Origin: a virus
Direction: 5' to 3' (one strand)
IMG/VR virus record: IMGVR_UViG_3300036715_000359
Coordinates: 1 to 20,475 of that record
Length of the DNA stretch: 20,475 nucleotides
Shown: positions 15,019 to 20,475 of the stretch, one piece after another
How positions within the stretch are numbered: the stretch's first letter is position 1
How the letters are laid out: each line of letters opens with the position of its first letter
The notes under the pieces: generated by a model
Told to the model about the DNA's origin: nothing
What the model saw: only the letters and a program-made list of their open reading frames with translations
Databases searched by the model: none
Translations under genes and position numbers: made by a program

Positions 15019-15445
15019 TCTCGGCTTCCAGTTCTTCGTCGCTCATCTGCTCGAATGAATGGGCAATCTTCAGCTTGTCATTCCACATGCCGAGGTGGCG
15101 CCCAAGCAGTTCAGAACCCTTCAGCACGTTGGTTGCATCGAACTTGTATTCGCCAGTGGGTTGCATATCCCCGTCCTGATTGCGCTCCATCACCGGCTCG
15201 GCCTGCTGGCAACGCTCGACCGTGGAGACGATGGTGTTAAGCACATAATCCTGAGTGATCTCGGTGCGTTTTGATCGCTCATCCATCACCGTTTTCAAAT
15301 ATGCCTGAACCTTAGCAAGACTTAATAGTCTGGATGCCTGCACTTCAGCCGTCTTTTGACTGTACCCAGCACGAATAGCGGCCTGCTTTCCATTCAGGTC
15401 GATCAGATATTCACGGCAGAAGTCTTGTTGTTTGGGGTTCAGCAC
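14993..15445 (-). CDS. terS: Terminase small subunit
   Basis: The 150-residue product starts LNPKQQDFCREYLIDLNGKQ and continues with AAIRAGYSQKTAEVQASRLL. This is the N-terminal helix-turn-helix of Terminase_2-type small subunits, which bind the packaging site on DNA. A helical oligomerisation region follows, then an acidic C-terminus (FEQMSDEELEAEIASL) that in this family contacts the large subunit. The start is GTG at 15445 with AGGTG 7 bases upstream. It overlaps the large subunit gene by 26 bases. Confidence 0.92.
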   Translation of the reverse strand: MLNPKQQDFCREYLIDLNGKQAAIRAGYSQKTAEVQASRLLSLAKVQAYLKTVMDERSKRTEITQDYVLNTIVSTVERCQQAEPVMERNQDGDMQPTGEYKFDATNVLKGSELLGRHLGMWNDKLKIAHSFEQMSDEELEAEIASLKSSI

Positions 15446-15453
15446 TTAATCAC

Positions 15454-15729
15454 CTATTCCTCGCCTGACAGCGTAGGGGTTCCACTGTCTTCAATGACCA
15501 TCTTTCCAATTTGGGTCAGGTTTCCGATGCTCTTGCCCTCGTTCAGCATGACGGAACGGACTTTTGCCACGTTCACCTCGGCCTGGATGGATGCCGTTAT
15601 TTCCTTTGCAAGCGATGCAATGCACATGCCTTTATCAACTGAAAGATCGCCAGAACGAATATCAACCATCGTTTGTGCCAGGGTGCGGCGGACATCACCA
15701 GCGGTACGGATCACTTCTTTAACGCTCAT
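15454..15729 (-). CDS. Hypothetical small helical protein before the terminase genes
   Basis: From ATG 15729 (MSVKEVIRTAGDVRRTLAQT) the product is 91 residues; an ATG four codons upstream (15741) is also possible. It looks wholly helical, with ITASIQAEVNVAKVRSVMLN in the middle and an acidic end. I do not name a family, although small proteins of this style commonly precede terminase genes in phages. It overlaps the zinc-ribbon gene by 11 bases and ends 8 bases before the small terminase gene, so it is in the same transcription unit. Confidence 0.7.
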   Translation of the reverse strand: MSVKEVIRTAGDVRRTLAQTMVDIRSGDLSVDKGMCIASLAKEITASIQAEVNVAKVRSVMLNEGKSIGNLTQIGKMVIEDSGTPTLSGEE

Positions 15730-16138
15730 CTTGTTTCTCATTAATGGTTTGAATTAACTGCTTGGTGCTTCGGTGAATCAGTATTTGCTGCCGTTTTAGT
15801 TCAATAAGTTCTGTTGATAAGTATTGAATACGTATGCCCAGCGCAGATGCTACATATCCATCAGATAATTTGGCTATCGATTTCGCTTTTTCTGCAATAA
15901 CCTTATCTATGTTTTTTTTATTCCATTTTTTCTTCGATGCCAATATTTTTTCTTTGTTCTTTTCCCGCCATTTTTTTATGCTTGCCCTCGCTTTATCTGG
16001 ATTGTTTTCCCGCCATTTTTCCCGACGTATCCCGTTGCACTTGTTACATGTACATGAAAACTTGTTTATATCCTTCCTGAAATAAAACTCCCCAAGCTCC
16101 TTAACCTTTCCGCACTGGCCGCATGTTTTAGTTTCCAC
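15719..16138 (-). CDS. Low-GC zinc-ribbon protein, HNH/homing-type relative
   Basis: A GTG at 16138, 7 bases after GGAGG, gives 139 residues. The N-terminus has CGQCG (Cys6, Cys9) and CTCNKC (Cys29, Cys31, Cys34), a zinc ribbon as found at the start of many phage HNH-type proteins (K-x-C-x-x-C ... F-Y-F). About three imperfect repeats of a Lys/Asn/Trp-rich unit (KWRENN, KWREKN, KWNKKN) follow, then a helical tail (LSTELIELKRQQILIHRSTK). No HNH catalytic histidines are seen, so it may be a DNA-binding remnant or a divergent nuclease. The gene is far more A/T-rich than its neighbours, a sign of recent transfer. Confidence 0.7.
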   Translation of the reverse strand: METKTCGQCGKVKELGEFYFRKDINKFSCTCNKCNGIRREKWRENNPDKARASIKKWREKNKEKILASKKKWNKKNIDKVIAEKAKSIAKLSDGYVASALGIRIQYLSTELIELKRQQILIHRSTKQLIQTINEKQDER

Positions 16139-16140
16139 GC

Positions 16141-16371
16141 TCACCCCTCCACTATCGTCTTGAACATCATCGCGCACTGGCAACGCCTTTTAGCAGTGCA
16201 GATGCTTGCGACGGTTGATTTCGGCATGTCCATCACCGTAGCTATGAACCCGTAACTTTTTCCCTCGTCCCGCATTTCAAGGACATGCCCAATCTCTCTG
16301 TTTGTGTACCGCGCATGTGGATGATCCTCCCCAATGCGATAGCCTTTTTCATTCACGGCTATCGAGATCAT
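16141..16371 (-). CDS. Small helix-turn-helix protein
   Basis: From ATG 16371, which overlaps the preceding stop as ATGA, the product is 76 residues (MISIAVNEKGYRIGEDHPHA). An alternative ATG lies eight codons upstream (16395). The middle contains TNREIGHVLEMRDEGKSYGF and IATVMDMPKSTVASICTAKR, a resolvase/sigma-like helix-turn-helix in which MPKSTVASI would be the recognition helix. Similar short proteins with V-N-E-K/R-G-Y-R-I-G-E-D are common in phage early regions. It may regulate transcription or help DNA packaging. Its function is not proven by sequence. Confidence 0.72.
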   Translation of the reverse strand: MISIAVNEKGYRIGEDHPHARYTNREIGHVLEMRDEGKSYGFIATVMDMPKSTVASICTAKRRCQCAMMFKTIVEG

Positions 16372-16571
16372 AATTTTGCGAACAGGTTGGGCCATCTCGC
16401 TTGCACCATCTCATGAGCCTTATCAATCGCTTTCCGTCGTTTCATTGCCGGGTCGAGCGAAGTTAAGTCGAGCGGGGTCTCCGCCGCATCCTGCAGAATC
16501 TGACCAGCCAGTGCCGGAAGAAGCGTCGAAACAATCTCGCCGCCCGTGTTGACTGTACGTTCTTCTTCCAT
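16368..16571 (-). CDS. Hypothetical small protein
   Basis: This 67-residue product begins MEEERTVNTGGEIVSTLLPA and ends ARWPNLFAKL. It has a short hydrophobic helix and a basic middle (DPAMKRRKAIDKAHEMVQAR). No family is recognised. The ATG at 16571 has AGGGG 6 bases upstream. It lies 11 bases after the previous gene and overlaps the helix-turn-helix gene, so it belongs to the same operon. Confidence 0.65.
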   Translation of the reverse strand: MEEERTVNTGGEIVSTLLPALAGQILQDAAETPLDLTSLDPAMKRRKAIDKAHEMVQARWPNLFAKL

Positions 16572-16582
16572 GCTGGCCCCTA

Positions 16583-16783
16583 TCAGTTGATGAGTTGGAT
16601 CATTCCACGGTCATGCTTGACGGGTGCGCCACCCTTGGCTGCCCGCAGCATGTTGAGTGCGACCACCTGGGCACCGGAAAGCATGGCGTCCGGGTTGTTC
16701 GCGTCGATCATGGGTTCGGCCTGGAACGAAACGTCGGTATCGCCTTCGGCGTTGTCTATTATGGTGATGATGATCAGTGCCAT
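16583..16783 (-). CDS. Hypothetical small protein
   Basis: This 66-residue product starts MALIIITIIDNAEGDTDVSF and contains DAMLSGAQVVALNMLRAAKG. A short beta-strand opening is followed by a helix. It resembles small conserved phage proteins that open with a beta-strand (ALIIITI), but I cannot name a function. The start has a good Shine-Dalgarno (GAGGAAC). The 89 bases upstream (16784-16872) are the widest gap in the early operon and carry an imperfect hairpin (CCGTGCGC / GCGCGG) but no convincing promoter or terminator. Confidence 0.65.
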   Translation of the reverse strand: MALIIITIIDNAEGDTDVSFQAEPMIDANNPDAMLSGAQVVALNMLRAAKGGAPVKHDRGMIQLIN

Positions 16784-16872
16784 GTTTGTTCCTCGATTAC
16801 CGCGCTACAGGGCGCACGGCTTACCCATTCATTCAGTCTTCAGTTTCTCAACAGAGTTTTACGTCCTCGTAA

Positions 16873-17142
16873 TTAAGCATTAGCCTGGGTCTTCCTGATC
16901 GTATCAGCCAGCATGTCCATTTCGTCTATCTTGTAGATGCGCAGCATGGTCTGGTCGCCGTGGATTCCCTGCGGGCCTTGGTGGCAGCTTGGGCACAGGG
17001 GTACAACAAGCCAGTTTGAGGCGCGCTGTGACATGCCCTGCCCCTCGCGTAGATGGTGGACTTGGCTGGGTGGAGGCGCACCGCATAGCGCGCACGGTAG
17101 CTGCGCGACTCGATCCATGTGGGCGCGTTCGGCATTGGTCAT
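16873..17142 (-). CDS. HNH-type nuclease (Ref/YbcO-like, zinc-binding)
   Basis: The 89-residue product has CALCG (Cys17, Cys20), VHHLREGQGMSQRAS (His29, His30), PLCPSCH (Cys50, Cys53, His54) and GIHGD (His61). This is the compact zinc-bound HNH arrangement of the YbcO/Ref-like phage recombination nucleases, which act with RecA or in recombination. Family membership is inferred from these motifs. It starts in an ATGA overlap with the preceding small gene. Its setting beside the DUF1367-like gene recalls the nin-type accessory region of lambdoid phages. Confidence 0.78.
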   Translation of the reverse strand: MTNAERAHMDRVAQLPCALCGAPPPSQVHHLREGQGMSQRASNWLVVPLCPSCHQGPQGIHGDQTMLRIYKIDEMDMLADTIRKTQANA

Positions 17143-17324
17143 TCAGGTTCTTCCTCGCGGCCTGCAAACATCGGAACATGCCCATGTATCGGGCAGGCTG
17201 AGTCAACCCAAAACTCGGTTTTTCCGTTGATGGTGATACCTCGCCCGTGGTGGTTATCGAGCACGGCACAGGTGCAGCCCTGGTCGATTGCTTCGTTGCT
17301 TCCGGGGTTTGGTTTCGTGTTCAT
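17139..17324 (-). CDS. Small Cys/His-containing phage protein
   Basis: The 61-residue product contains NPGSNEAIDQGCTCAVLDNH, then HGRG and FWVDSACPIHGH. Small phage proteins with the GCTCPVLDN-x-x-G-RG ... C-P-x-H-G pattern are widespread; the Cys/His pairs suggest one zinc site, but the function is unknown to me. Both ends overlap the neighbours by four bases (ATGA), so it is translated as part of a coupled series. Confidence 0.75.
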   Translation of the reverse strand: MNTKPNPGSNEAIDQGCTCAVLDNHHGRGITINGKTEFWVDSACPIHGHVPMFAGREEEPE

Positions 17325-17863
17325 GCGGCTTCAGGCATCAGGTCGGCCATGCGCTCGATAGCCTCACCCGTCAGGCTAGGCCAGTAGGTTTCCGCCACGT
17401 AGTTCGACAGCCTACGAATCGTAGCCATGAACTCGGCGCCGTCCATGCTTTCCCAGCCGAGGCTGCGCGGCGTGCGGTGGCTAATTCGTACCTTCTGCCC
17501 GAGGATGTCCATGTTCAACGGAATCTCGTCACATTCGACGTTCGCCTCTACTTGCAACCTTTTCAGCACGGTATGAGCATCCAGCCCGGAAAACTCGTCG
17601 ATGTTGTTGGCAATCACCTGACCAAGCACATGCGCCTTGCGGAAGAAACCAGGATTCACCGGCTTCTTGAACGTCGTAAGCACCTGGTCTCCCACCCGGA
17701 ACCCGCGCTCGACGATGCGCCTTGCCGTGTAGCCGTCAGCGGGGACAAGCGCACCCTTCTCGAAGCGCATCAGCAGGCTCTCGGGCTTGCGGGACTTGAC
17801 GCGGGTGCGCTGGTCTTCGGCGGCCAGGACGATGCGGCGTGGGGGGACGGATGGGCTGGTCAT
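17321..17863 (-). CDS. DUF1367-like phage protein
   Basis: This 180-residue product has a basic N-terminus, then FEKGALVPADGYTARRIVER, FKKPVNPGFFRKAHVLGQVI and DAHTVLKRLQVEANVECDEI. This matches DUF1367-type proteins as I recall them, a conserved phage family often near Nin-region genes and single-strand DNA or recombination functions. The biochemical role is unestablished. The gene starts in an ATGA overlap (17860-17863) with the preceding small gene and ends in another (17321-17324). Confidence 0.75.
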   Translation of the reverse strand: MTSPSVPPRRIVLAAEDQRTRVKSRKPESLLMRFEKGALVPADGYTARRIVERGFRVGDQVLTTFKKPVNPGFFRKAHVLGQVIANNIDEFSGLDAHTVLKRLQVEANVECDEIPLNMDILGQKVRISHRTPRSLGWESMDGAEFMATIRRLSNYVAETYWPSLTGEAIERMADLMPEAA

Positions 17864-18063
17864 GCTGCTGCCCTCGCGTCGTGCCTGATTTCAGAGGCCA
17901 GCGCAGCAAAGGTTGGGATGGCGTTGTCCAGGTCGGTGCGTGCGGCTGCTTTGGCCGTTTCATACTCGCCAAGCTGGCGCAGGTTGTAATGGGCGGCTAC
18001 CAGTTCAAAATCAGCAATGAACTGGCGCGGTACTGCTTTAGAAGCGGACATATTCGCTTGCAT
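17860..18063 (-). CDS. Hypothetical small Ala-rich helical protein
   Basis: From ATG 18063 the product is 67 residues. It contains VPRQFIADFELVAAHYNLRQ and EYETAKAAARTDLDNAIPTF and is probably helical. Start choice is uncertain: ATGs at 18108, 18063 and 18051 are in frame, and all overlap the helicase gene (which ends at 18038). GGAAA lies before 18063. No family is recognised. Its stop overlaps the DUF1367-like gene as ATGA. Confidence 0.6.
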   Translation of the reverse strand: MQANMSASKAVPRQFIADFELVAAHYNLRQLGEYETAKAAARTDLDNAIPTFAALASEIRHDARAAA

Positions 18064-18976
18064 CAGGTTGGTTTCCGGGTTCAAAGAAAAGTTGTGTTTC
18101 AGGGTCATGCAGAAGGTTTACCGAACCAATCCAGCCATCGCCATTTCTTTGCGCCTCAACCGTCAGGCTTGCGTCAGGTTCGTCGTGCTTTTGTCCTGGG
18201 TTCTTTTCCTTTTCCTTGTTGCGCCAAACGACAATGACGTTCTCGGCCATGTCTGCAATCTCACTTGCGCCCTTGATGTCGTGCAGGCGTGGCGGCTTGC
18301 TGTCGTCGTTGGTCTTGCGGGCGTGGGCGACAAGGTGAATATGCACCGGGTTGGAGTGGGCGACTGACTGGATACGGTCAACAAACTGCTTTTGTCCGGC
18401 GTAGTCATCCGGCCCCATGCCGCACTTCATCAGGCTGTCAATCAGGATGTGGTCGGGCTGCAAGGTGTCTGCCACATAGCGGCACAAGGCCACCACGTCA
18501 TCCGTTTTCAGGCTGGTTTGCGTGTCGTACAGCCACATGCGATCCATCAGAAAATCGAAAAATTCGTTTACATGGTCAATGGTCGGCTCGGTGGTGCGGC
18601 AATGCTGGTACAGCATCCGCTCAAGTACCGACTCAGGCCGGAACTCAGGCGACAAGATGAAAGCCCGCTTTCCCCGTTTGATTGCTGCCATGAATACCTG
18701 CGAAATCATCAGCGACTTTCCGTGCCCCTTGTATCCACTCCATATCGTCAGTTCGTGCTGGCGCATTTCAAACTTGCCACGCATGTGGTTGAACGGCATA
18801 ACCGTTGCGTGTGGATCGCCGTTGCCACGGTTGACCAGACGATCGCGCAGCAGCAACTTGTATTCGCTGGCAGGCTTGACGTTGTGGCTTACGCTCTCAG
18901 TCTGGTATTTGCTCAAGTCAACATTTCGCATGATGTTTGAATTAGCGAACTTATCGAAACTGTTAATCACAGACAT
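18038..18976 (-). CDS. DnaB/gp4-type replicative helicase (RecA-like domain only)
   Basis: The 312-residue product carries Walker A GYKGHGKS (81-88), Walker B HILID (176-180), the histidine/arginine sensor stretch HLVAHARK (214-221), KGASEIADMAENVIVVWRN (235-253) and a candidate Arg finger near VEAQRNGDGW. This is the ring helicase that unwinds DNA at the fork. It is only slightly longer than the ATPase core. The first 60 residues do not look like a DnaB N-terminal or a primase domain, so primase is probably supplied separately. It lies downstream of the replication initiator. The ATG overlaps the previous stop as TAATG. Confidence 0.9.
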   Translation of the reverse strand: MSVINSFDKFANSNIMRNVDLSKYQTESVSHNVKPASEYKLLLRDRLVNRGNGDPHATVMPFNHMRGKFEMRQHELTIWSGYKGHGKSLMISQVFMAAIKRGKRAFILSPEFRPESVLERMLYQHCRTTEPTIDHVNEFFDFLMDRMWLYDTQTSLKTDDVVALCRYVADTLQPDHILIDSLMKCGMGPDDYAGQKQFVDRIQSVAHSNPVHIHLVAHARKTNDDSKPPRLHDIKGASEIADMAENVIVVWRNKEKEKNPGQKHDEPDASLTVEAQRNGDGWIGSVNLLHDPETQLFFEPGNQPDASEYVRF

Positions 18977-19302
18977 TACCCAACCCCTCTAATCATCCGA
19001 ACTTCGTCGGTCGTAATCATTTCGCTGACGTTTCGGTCAAACACGCCACACCGGATCGCGCCACACTTCAAAGCCAATTCAGCAACATCCAGCGCACGGA
19101 TGGTCTTGCCCTTGTGCGCTACGGTGCATTCCAGCCCAGCCACAAGGTTCAAATCGAGAGTTGCTATGTCGGTGTCATCCGTAACAACGACGCGCGGCAA
19201 ACCCCTTCCTAGCGAGAAATCAAGGGAAATAATCAACCACGGCACATTCATGCCCCGGCGCTGATATGCGATCAGGTCGCGTCCGTATGCAGGCAGGCTC
19301 AT
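18976..19302 (-). CDS. Hypothetical protein between initiator and helicase genes
   Basis: The 108-residue product starts MSLPAYGRDLIAYQRRGMNV and has PWLIISLDFSLGRGLPRVVV followed by DLNLVAGLECTVAH. It is a mixed alpha/beta protein of the kind often found between replication genes in phages, probably conserved. I do not know its function; a helicase-loading or initiator-helper role is a guess from position only. It overlaps both neighbours (ATGA and TAATG), so its level is tied to theirs. Confidence 0.68.
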   Translation of the reverse strand: MSLPAYGRDLIAYQRRGMNVPWLIISLDFSLGRGLPRVVVTDDTDIATLDLNLVAGLECTVAHKGKTIRALDVAELALKCGAIRCGVFDRNVSEMITTDEVRMIRGVG

Positions 19303-20084
19303 GCAGCTTGCTCCTGCGCAAAGTGGGCGGCACGGGCAATTGCAATCTGTTCGGCCTTTTGTGCGGCGGCTTGCTCTGGCGTGATAGCTTGCACAAGTGC
19401 GATTCCAGCTGGCCGCTCGTCAAGCCAGCCTTGTGCGTTCAGGTACGAAGCAGGGTAAGGAACGTACTGCCCGCCCTCCTTCGTCCAGTCCTGGCTAGAA
19501 CGCTGCCATGCCAGTGCAGTTAGGATTGCTTGCAGGGTGTTGGCTTTGTCCTTCAGCTTCGACCATGCCTTTGTTGCGGCCCCCCTAGCTTTACGCTTTG
19601 GGTAGGAACTCCAAAATTGCTCAAACAATCCGTCAACTTTTGTTGGCGGTGAATCAGGAATCAATGAATCAGGAATCAATGAATCAGAGCGTTCTGGCAC
19701 CTTGCATTCACCGTTGCTTAACGGTGTTAGTACCGGCTTACCTGCAAAGGCTTGTGTGGCCGGGCACTTTGGGTATCCTCTTGATTTTTCTGTGTGGTGA
19801 GGGCTTTGGTGTTTTGCAAAGTTGTTAATCTGGATGTACTTCACGCCATCCACTTCGTAGCGGGTCAAAAATGCATCCCGTTCCATAACGGTTATATAAC
19901 CGTTAATGTCCAAACCTTCACGGTATGGGAACAGCTCTGCCTTGATGCGCAACGGACGATCTTCTAGAATCCCATCCTTATCGGCCAGGCACCACAGACC
20001 AGAGAACAGCAGTGTGATGATCGGATCGTATGTGCCAAGTAGTTCATTGGAGAAGAAGCCGGGCTTGATATTCCTTGCTCTCAT
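19299..20084 (-). CDS. Phage replication initiator (lambda O/DnaT-like)
   Basis: This 261-residue product begins MRARNIKPGFFSNELLGTYD and WCLADKDGILEDRPLRIKAE, then DGVKYIQINNFAKHQSPHHT. That is a winged-helix-type DNA-binding domain of the phage initiator/DnaD-like family. A linker contains SLIPD twice in tandem (about residues 133-146). The C-terminal region (FEQFWSSYPKRKARGAATKA, then VPYPASYLNAQGWLDE) matches the helicase-loading half of such proteins. The DNA under the linker forms the five-copy GAATCA cluster, and an 18-bp palindrome lies under residues about 61-66. Origins inside the initiator gene are known from phage lambda; here that is inference. The gene is coupled to both neighbours by ATGA overlaps. 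Confidence 0.85.
   Translation of the reverse strand: MRARNIKPGFFSNELLGTYDPIITLLFSGLWCLADKDGILEDRPLRIKAELFPYREGLDINGYITVMERDAFLTRYEVDGVKYIQINNFAKHQSPHHTEKSRGYPKCPATQAFAGKPVLTPLSNGECKVPERSDSLIPDSLIPDSPPTKVDGLFEQFWSSYPKRKARGAATKAWSKLKDKANTLQAILTALAWQRSSQDWTKEGGQYVPYPASYLNAQGWLDERPAGIALVQAITPEQAAAQKAEQIAIARAAHFAQEQAA
19651..19686. repeat. Iteron-like cluster of five GAATCA repeats
   Basis: GAATCA starts at 19651, 19658, 19666, 19673 and 19681, a regular 7/8-base spacing. The larger unit is 15 bases. The cluster lies in the initiator gene between the DNA-binding and helicase-loading parts. It also encodes the repeated SLIPD linker, so a coding explanation competes with an origin explanation. Confidence 0.7.
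19887..19904. repeat. Perfect 18-bp palindrome in the initiator gene
   Basis: AACGGTTATATAACCGTT is its own reverse complement, with an AT-rich centre. It lies about 200 bases from the GAATCA cluster inside the N-terminal half of the initiator gene. It could be a dimer-binding or origin site. Confidence 0.7.
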
Positions 20085-20410
20085 TTAAACCCCCTACTGC
20101 ATTCAATCCGCTTATTTTTGTATGCTTCTTGACGCTCAAGTCCCAAATCTGGTAACAGCGTCAAAACACGCCGCAACAAATCAACACCCTTCTGGATGCG
20201 TCCTGATTCGATAAAAGTCAAAGCGTCATCAACAAGAACAGTTGCGTATTTCGTGTCAACTGACTGGTTGTTTCCGTGTACTCGCGGCTTAGTTAAAGTA
20301 TCGTCCATCTCTGTCCTTTCAACCTGTCCTAAATAGGGTGACGGCATGAGGGGAAGGACAGGATTTCCCCCTCCAAGCTGCGCAGCCTGCGCCGTCATTG
20401 AAAAGTTCAT
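20081..20410 (-). CDS. Hypothetical small protein upstream of the replication initiator
   Basis: The 109-residue form starts at ATG 20410, overlapping the upstream stop as TGATG. The inner ATG at 20308 (MDDTLTKPRVHGNN, 75 residues) has a better Shine-Dalgarno (AAAGGA, 6 bases), so the start is uncertain. The second half is helical (DALTFIESGRIQKGVDLLRR) and the end basic. No family is recognised. The first part is Pro/Gly-rich (NPVLPLMPSPYLG), and its DNA carries two inverted repeats (GCGCAG/CTGCGC and GAGGGG/CCCCTC), so it may be a structured leader instead. It ends in an ATGA overlap with the initiator. Confidence 0.6.
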   Translation of the reverse strand: MNFSMTAQAAQLGGGNPVLPLMPSPYLGQVERTEMDDTLTKPRVHGNNQSVDTKYATVLVDDALTFIESGRIQKGVDLLRRVLTLLPDLGLERQEAYKNKRIECSRGFK

Positions 20411-20475
20411 CAGAATAACACCTGTTGCCCCACCACCGGCAACCCAACAGGGCGGATGCGTATCCCGCTGCGCCG
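20410..20475 (-). CDS. C-terminal end of an upstream phage gene (partial)
   Basis: The minus-strand frame is open from the right edge to a TGA at 20412-20410. The last 21 residues end in RIRPVGLPVVGQQVLF. The stop overlaps the next ATG as TGATG, the same coupling used through this phage, which supports it being a real gene end. Too little is seen to name a function. Confidence 0.5.
   Translation of the reverse strand, partial: RRSGIRIRPVGLPVVGQQVLF

Noticed and set aside
16784-16872. Possible promoter or terminator in the widest early-region gap
   Set aside because: Only an imperfect hairpin without a T run and no convincing -35/-10 pair could be found on the minus strand.
17744-17757. A 12-of-14 match to the repeated promoter-like element on the minus strand
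   Set aside because: It lies inside the DUF1367-like gene, not between genes, differs at two inner positions, and lacks the TT[A/G]CC continuation. It is probably explained by the codons there.

Overview
This window is part of a tailed double-stranded DNA phage or prophage with a short tail (podovirus morphology). Nearly every gene lies on the minus strand and is read right to left. The virion genes have the T7/BPP-1-type set: a gp8-like portal, scaffold, Bbp17-like capsid, Bbp16-like cement protein, gp11-like and gp12-like tail proteins, a gp14-like core protein, and an internal virion protein with a transglycosylase domain. GC content is high by eye. The Bbp-type proteins are known from Bordetella phage BPP-1, so a proteobacterial host, perhaps a betaproteobacterium, is my inference; no bacterial gene is visible to confirm it.

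Right end (about 20475 to 15450): an early/replication operon of small, tightly packed genes, many overlapping as ATGA or TGATG. It contains the end of an unknown gene, a small unknown gene, an O/DnaT-like replication initiator, an unknown gene, a DnaB/gp4-type helicase, a small gene, a DUF1367-like protein, a small Cys-rich protein, an HNH-type nuclease, two small unknown genes, a small helix-turn-helix protein, a low-GC zinc-ribbon gene and another small gene. The initiator gene holds a short iteron-like repeat cluster and an 18-bp palindrome, so it may contain the replication origin.

Middle (15445 to 8271): terminase small and large subunits, then one lone plus-strand gene for a 55-residue membrane peptide with its own good promoter and Shine-Dalgarno. 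Leftward again come a cupin-like protein, a small protein with a hydrophobic N-terminus, the portal, a tail protein with a polysaccharide-deacetylase domain, and a possible TIM-barrel glycan-active protein. The last two are probably the host-range (capsule or O-antigen) module.

Left part (8210 to 1): a terminator followed at once by a repeated promoter-like element opens the capsid cassette (Bbp19, scaffold, capsid, cement, small protein). A strong terminator closes it, just before the tail tubular gene, as in T7. Next come the two tail tube/nozzle genes, another copy of the repeated element, the gp14-like protein and the transglycosylase protein, which runs off the left edge.

The most distinctive signal is a 14-bp identical sequence (minus strand AGGGTGCGCGTATC) found three times, always between genes, always in the same orientation, and always upstream of a late gene group. 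It is probably a phage-specific late promoter or activator site. No stretch over 300 bases lacks a gene. I see no tRNA, CRISPR, insertion sequence, integrase, holin/spanin set or diversity-generating retroelement.
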